From HGM04593 sp045612305 (GTDB taxonomy: Bacteria > Bacteroidota > Bacteroidia > Bacteroidales > Bacteroidaceae): 64,000 bases of DNA. The notes below the pieces were generated by a model that saw only the letters and a program-made list of their open reading frames with translations, was not told the origin of the DNA and searched no databases. Where the stretch lies: the NCBI GenBank assembly GCA_045612305.1, contig JAZKYU010000049.1, forward strand, positions 1-64,000, given 5' to 3'. The translations under genes and the position numbers were made by a program. Below are positions 61,898-64,000 of the stretch, in pieces (the stretch's first letter is position 1; every line of letters starts with the position of its first letter).

Positions 61898-62681
61898 CTT
61901 TCTTTAATTTGGGGAACAAGCGCAACGCATTTTGCGTTGTCACCTCGGCCACACGTTCAACCGAGCAACCATATATTTGTGCCAGCATCTGAGCTATATA
62001 AGGAACAAAAGCACTCTCGTTGCGTTTACCACGGAAGGGTACAGGAGAGAGATAGGGAGAGTCGGTCTCCAAAACTATGCGTTCCAGAGGCACCGAAGCA
62101 AGCACTGCCGGCAAAGTAGATTTTTTATATGTAAGCACACCACCTACACCCAAGAAAAAACCATCATAGGAGAGAAGCTTTTCGGCCTCTTCGTCGCTGC
62201 CCGAAAAACAGTGAAAAACGCCCTGCAAGCCTGCAGAACGGTGCTTGTCCATAACCTCGACAAGTTCTTTAAAAGCGTTGCGAGAGTGTATGGCAAGCGG
62301 CAAGCCTGCACGCTTCGCCCAGCCTATCTGCGCCTCAAAGGCCGAGATTTGCTGCTCGCGAAACTCCTCGCTCCAGTAAAAGTCGAGCCCCACCTCGCCC
62401 ACCGCTATAAAACGGTTGCTAGCCTGCAGCTGTTGTTCCATACCCTGCAGAACGGTTTCATAGTCGGCCGCAACCTCTGTGGGGTGCAACCCTATCATCG
62501 GATAACACACCGCAGGAAACTCGTCGCACATCCTCAACAACGAGGGCAGAGTTTCGGCATCTATAGACGGCAAGCATAAACGTGTAACACCGGCCGCAAT
62601 GGCACGCTCCACAACAGAGGCTCTGTCTTCGTCAAACTCTGTGCAGAACAGATGCGTGTGTGTGTCCACAAACCTACTCAT
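61887..62681 (-). CDS. tatD: TatD family metal-dependent DNase
   Basis: A 264-residue TIM-barrel hydrolase. Metal ligands can be seen in DTHTHLFCTEFDED, GEVGLDFYWS, IHSRNA, FHCFSGS and LETDSPYLSP. TatD/YcfH proteins are DNases or related hydrolases acting in DNA repair and tRNA quality control. The gene overlaps the DAHP synthase gene by 11 and the following hypothetical by eight bases. Confidence 0.95.
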   Translation of the reverse strand: MSRFVDTHTHLFCTEFDEDRASVVERAIAAGVTRLCLPSIDAETLPSLLRMCDEFPAVCYPMIGLHPTEVAADYETVLQGMEQQLQASNRFIAVGEVGLDFYWSEEFREQQISAFEAQIGWAKRAGLPLAIHSRNAFKELVEVMDKHRSAGLQGVFHCFSGSDEEAEKLLSYDGFFLGVGGVLTYKKSTLPAVLASVPLERIVLETDSPYLSPVPFRGKRNESAFVPYIAQMLAQIYGCSVERVAEVTTQNALRLFPKLKKDED

Positions 62682-63393
62682 CTTCTATGCTTTTATCCTG
62701 CTCGCGAGGTGTTCTGTAATAATATATCACGCCATACTCGGCACACTTTTTTATGCGCGCCTCACCCGTAAAGGCCGAAAAGGCTTTCTCTATCTCGCCC
62801 CACACCTCGAAGATAATCTCGTCGCCTTCGAAGCGCATATCCGATATATTGCGCAACGACTCGGCGGTGCGGTTTTGCAGTTGTTGCTGCTTTTCGTACA
62901 TATCCCTAAAAAGCTCGTAGGCCACCGACACGCGCCCCATCGTGGGGTTGTAGATAGGCACACCGCCCTCGCTCTGACGGCGCCTCTCGCCCTCCATAAT
63001 TTTCACACCCCACTCGAGCACAGCCGCTTCGGAGAAGAGGTTGGGGATAGTATCTTCGTCTTGTGGCAAGCCGTAATATGGACGTTTGTCGCGCGCTATC
63101 TCGCCACGCATTATAGACATACTCAACACCTGAATAAAGTGCGACACATACATACGCGCACGTTTCAAGGCAGCCTCGTACTTCTCGTTACCGCGTTTGG
63201 TCGACTGCTCGGCAACACAACGCTTGTAGGTTGCAACCTCGCGCGAAAACCTTTCGAGAAAAGTTTTTGCTTTGTAGTATGTATTATGCGAGAGTACATT
63301 TGTGAATACCCCGTTCTGCACACTGCTTTCTACAGCGGTGCGCAAGGCTCTTATGCGAGCTTGGTCGGTTTTTGGTAATCGGCGATAAGGCAT
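62674..63393 (-). CDS. Conserved hypothetical protein of Bacteroidetes, 239 aa
   Basis: A soluble, charged, mainly helical protein (start PYRRLPKTDQARIRALRTAV). It has no signal peptide, membrane helix or catalytic motif that I recognise. Tight overlap with tatD (eight bases) and 17 bases from the polyprenyl synthase gene show that it belongs to the same operon. Function unknown. Confidence 0.8.
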   Translation of the reverse strand: MPYRRLPKTDQARIRALRTAVESSVQNGVFTNVLSHNTYYKAKTFLERFSREVATYKRCVAEQSTKRGNEKYEAALKRARMYVSHFIQVLSMSIMRGEIARDKRPYYGLPQDEDTIPNLFSEAAVLEWGVKIMEGERRRQSEGGVPIYNPTMGRVSVAYELFRDMYEKQQQLQNRTAESLRNISDMRFEGDEIIFEVWGEIEKAFSAFTGEARIKKCAEYGVIYYYRTPREQDKSIEDE

Positions 63394-63410
63394 AATACCT
63401 ATTTTATATA

Positions 63411-64000
63411 TTATAGGTTACGGTTTAACAAAGAGTTGGCAAAAGCCTTGAGGTTTTCTTTTTTGTAGGCAGGGATAGAGAGAGCATCCATAAAAGAGTC
63501 GCACTTTGCAAAAAACTCGTGTATGCGTTTCTCGCACGCCTCCTTAACACCAAGCGAGGTGTAGAGCTCTGTAAAGTAGGCAACTTTTGCGTCGTCGTCG
63601 CAGTTTTCGTTCTTCATCCAAGCCTGCATCTCGTCGCGTTGAGAGGGGCTTGCAAGCTCCATCGCCTTTATGAGAAGGAAGGTCTTTTTGTTGCAACGTA
63701 TGTCGCCACCTATCTTCTTGCCAAAGAGAGCCACATCGCCATAAACATCGAGGAGGTCGTCTTGCAGCTGGAAGGCAAGGCCCATAGTTTCGCCATAAGC
63801 ATAAAGATTTTCCAGGTCGCTCTCGGGAGCACCCGCCATAAGACCACCCATCTTCATCGATGCAGCGATGAGCACCGATGTCTTTAGGCGTATCATCTCC
63901 ATATACTCCTCCTCGGCCACGTTGTCGCGATTCTCAAAGTCGAGGTCATACTGCTGCCCGTCACTCACCTCTTTTGCGGTTTCGGTGAAAAGAGCAAGAG
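63411..64000 (-). CDS. Polyprenyl diphosphate synthase, C-terminal part (cut by the window edge)
   Basis: The frame is open to the window end and reads ...FTETAKEVSDGQQYDLDFEN, the middle of a trans-prenyltransferase. The second aspartate-rich motif is LQDDLLDVYGD, preceded by the KTSVLI(A)ASMKMGG segment; the first motif would lie beyond 64000. The visible part is about 196 residues of an expected 320-330. A GTG at 63968 is internal, not a start. It makes a farnesyl- to octaprenyl-length chain; the product length cannot be told from this half. Confidence 0.9.
   Translation of the reverse strand, partial: LALFTETAKEVSDGQQYDLDFENRDNVAEEEYMEMIRLKTSVLIAASMKMGGLMAGAPESDLENLYAYGETMGLAFQLQDDLLDVYGDVALFGKKIGGDIRCNKKTFLLIKAMELASPSQRDEMQAWMKNENCDDDAKVAYFTELYTSLGVKEACEKRIHEFFAKCDSFMDALSIPAYKKENLKAFANSLLNRNL

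Noticed and set aside
63968..63968. GTG start making the polyprenyl synthase a complete 185-aa protein
   Set aside because: The frame continues to the window end with family-typical sequence (FTETAKEV), so the gene is simply cut.

Overview
The window is chromosomal DNA of an anaerobic member of the Bacteroidetes, almost certainly order Bacteroidales. The evidence is a set of family-restricted genes (DUF4270 lipoprotein, DUF5686 protein, DUF4421 and Porin_10 outer-membrane proteins, DUF4468 protein, PfpB-type PPi-phosphofructokinase, fused DAHP synthase-chorismate mutase), a methylmalonyl-CoA gene set typical of propionate producers, and promoters of the Bacteroidetes type (TTTG, 19-21 nt, TAnnTTTG) instead of -35/-10 boxes. 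The genus cannot be fixed from the sequence alone. I see no phage, transposase, CRISPR array, plasmid function or recognisable defence island.

Layout. 1-8.4 kb: end of rplL, a hairpin, then rpoB and rpoC. 8.4-9.4 kb: about 1 kb without a credible gene, filled with nested and long-range inverted repeats. 9.4-17.1 kb: a Cys-rich Spy/CpxP-like periplasmic protein, an acyl-CoA ligase, then methylmalonyl-CoA epimerase, carboxyltransferase, a 48-aa OadG/MmdE-like peptide, a biotin carrier and a GH20 hexosaminidase. 17.1-25.7 kb: panC-panD, a half-length glycogen synthase with a DUF4270 lipoprotein, and an opposing glucan operon (debranching enzyme, GT4 glycosyltransferase, GH57 amylase). 25.7-30.6 kb: DUF5686, kdsA, a lipid-kinase-like gene, miaA. 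30.8-35.4 kb: a Crp-family regulator, tRNA-Arg(TCT), nhaA, ilvA-ridA, rpmH. 35.4-43.1 kb: a large secreted amidase-like protein with a 91-aa partner, pfp, a GH25 lysozyme, an RluD-type pseudouridine synthase, a PASTA protein. 43.1-43.5 kb: four 86-bp tandem repeats. 43.6-51.1 kb: cell-envelope genes (DUF4468, 55-aa membrane peptide, Porin_10, oxidoreductase, DUF4421, FadL/TodX-like, W/Y/H-rich protein). 51.2-56.7 kb: ilvD-ilvB-ilvH-ilvC, read leftwards. 56.9-64 kb: AspT-family transporter, FecCD permease and FecB-like lipoprotein, DAHP synthase-chorismate mutase, TatD, a conserved hypothetical, and the end of a polyprenyl synthase gene cut by the window edge.

The strongest new observation is the leader of the ilvDBHC operon (56470-56672, minus strand). 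It has a good promoter, an unannotated 21-codon ORF in which 12 of 21 residues are Val, Leu or Ile (including a V-V-V-L-L run), a hairpin over the end of that ORF, an antiterminator segment overlapping its stop codon, and a terminator hairpin with six U residues. This is the full layout of ribosome-mediated attenuation of branched-chain amino-acid synthesis. Next in interest are the palindrome-rich stretch after rpoC, the 86-bp repeats upstream of the PASTA-rluD pair, and the methylmalonyl-CoA cluster, which lacks the membrane decarboxylase subunit usually found with it.

Metabolically the window links propionate formation, branched-chain amino-acid synthesis (with ilvA-ridA), pantothenate synthesis, glycogen or alpha-glucan turnover, PPi-linked glycolysis and envelope assembly.
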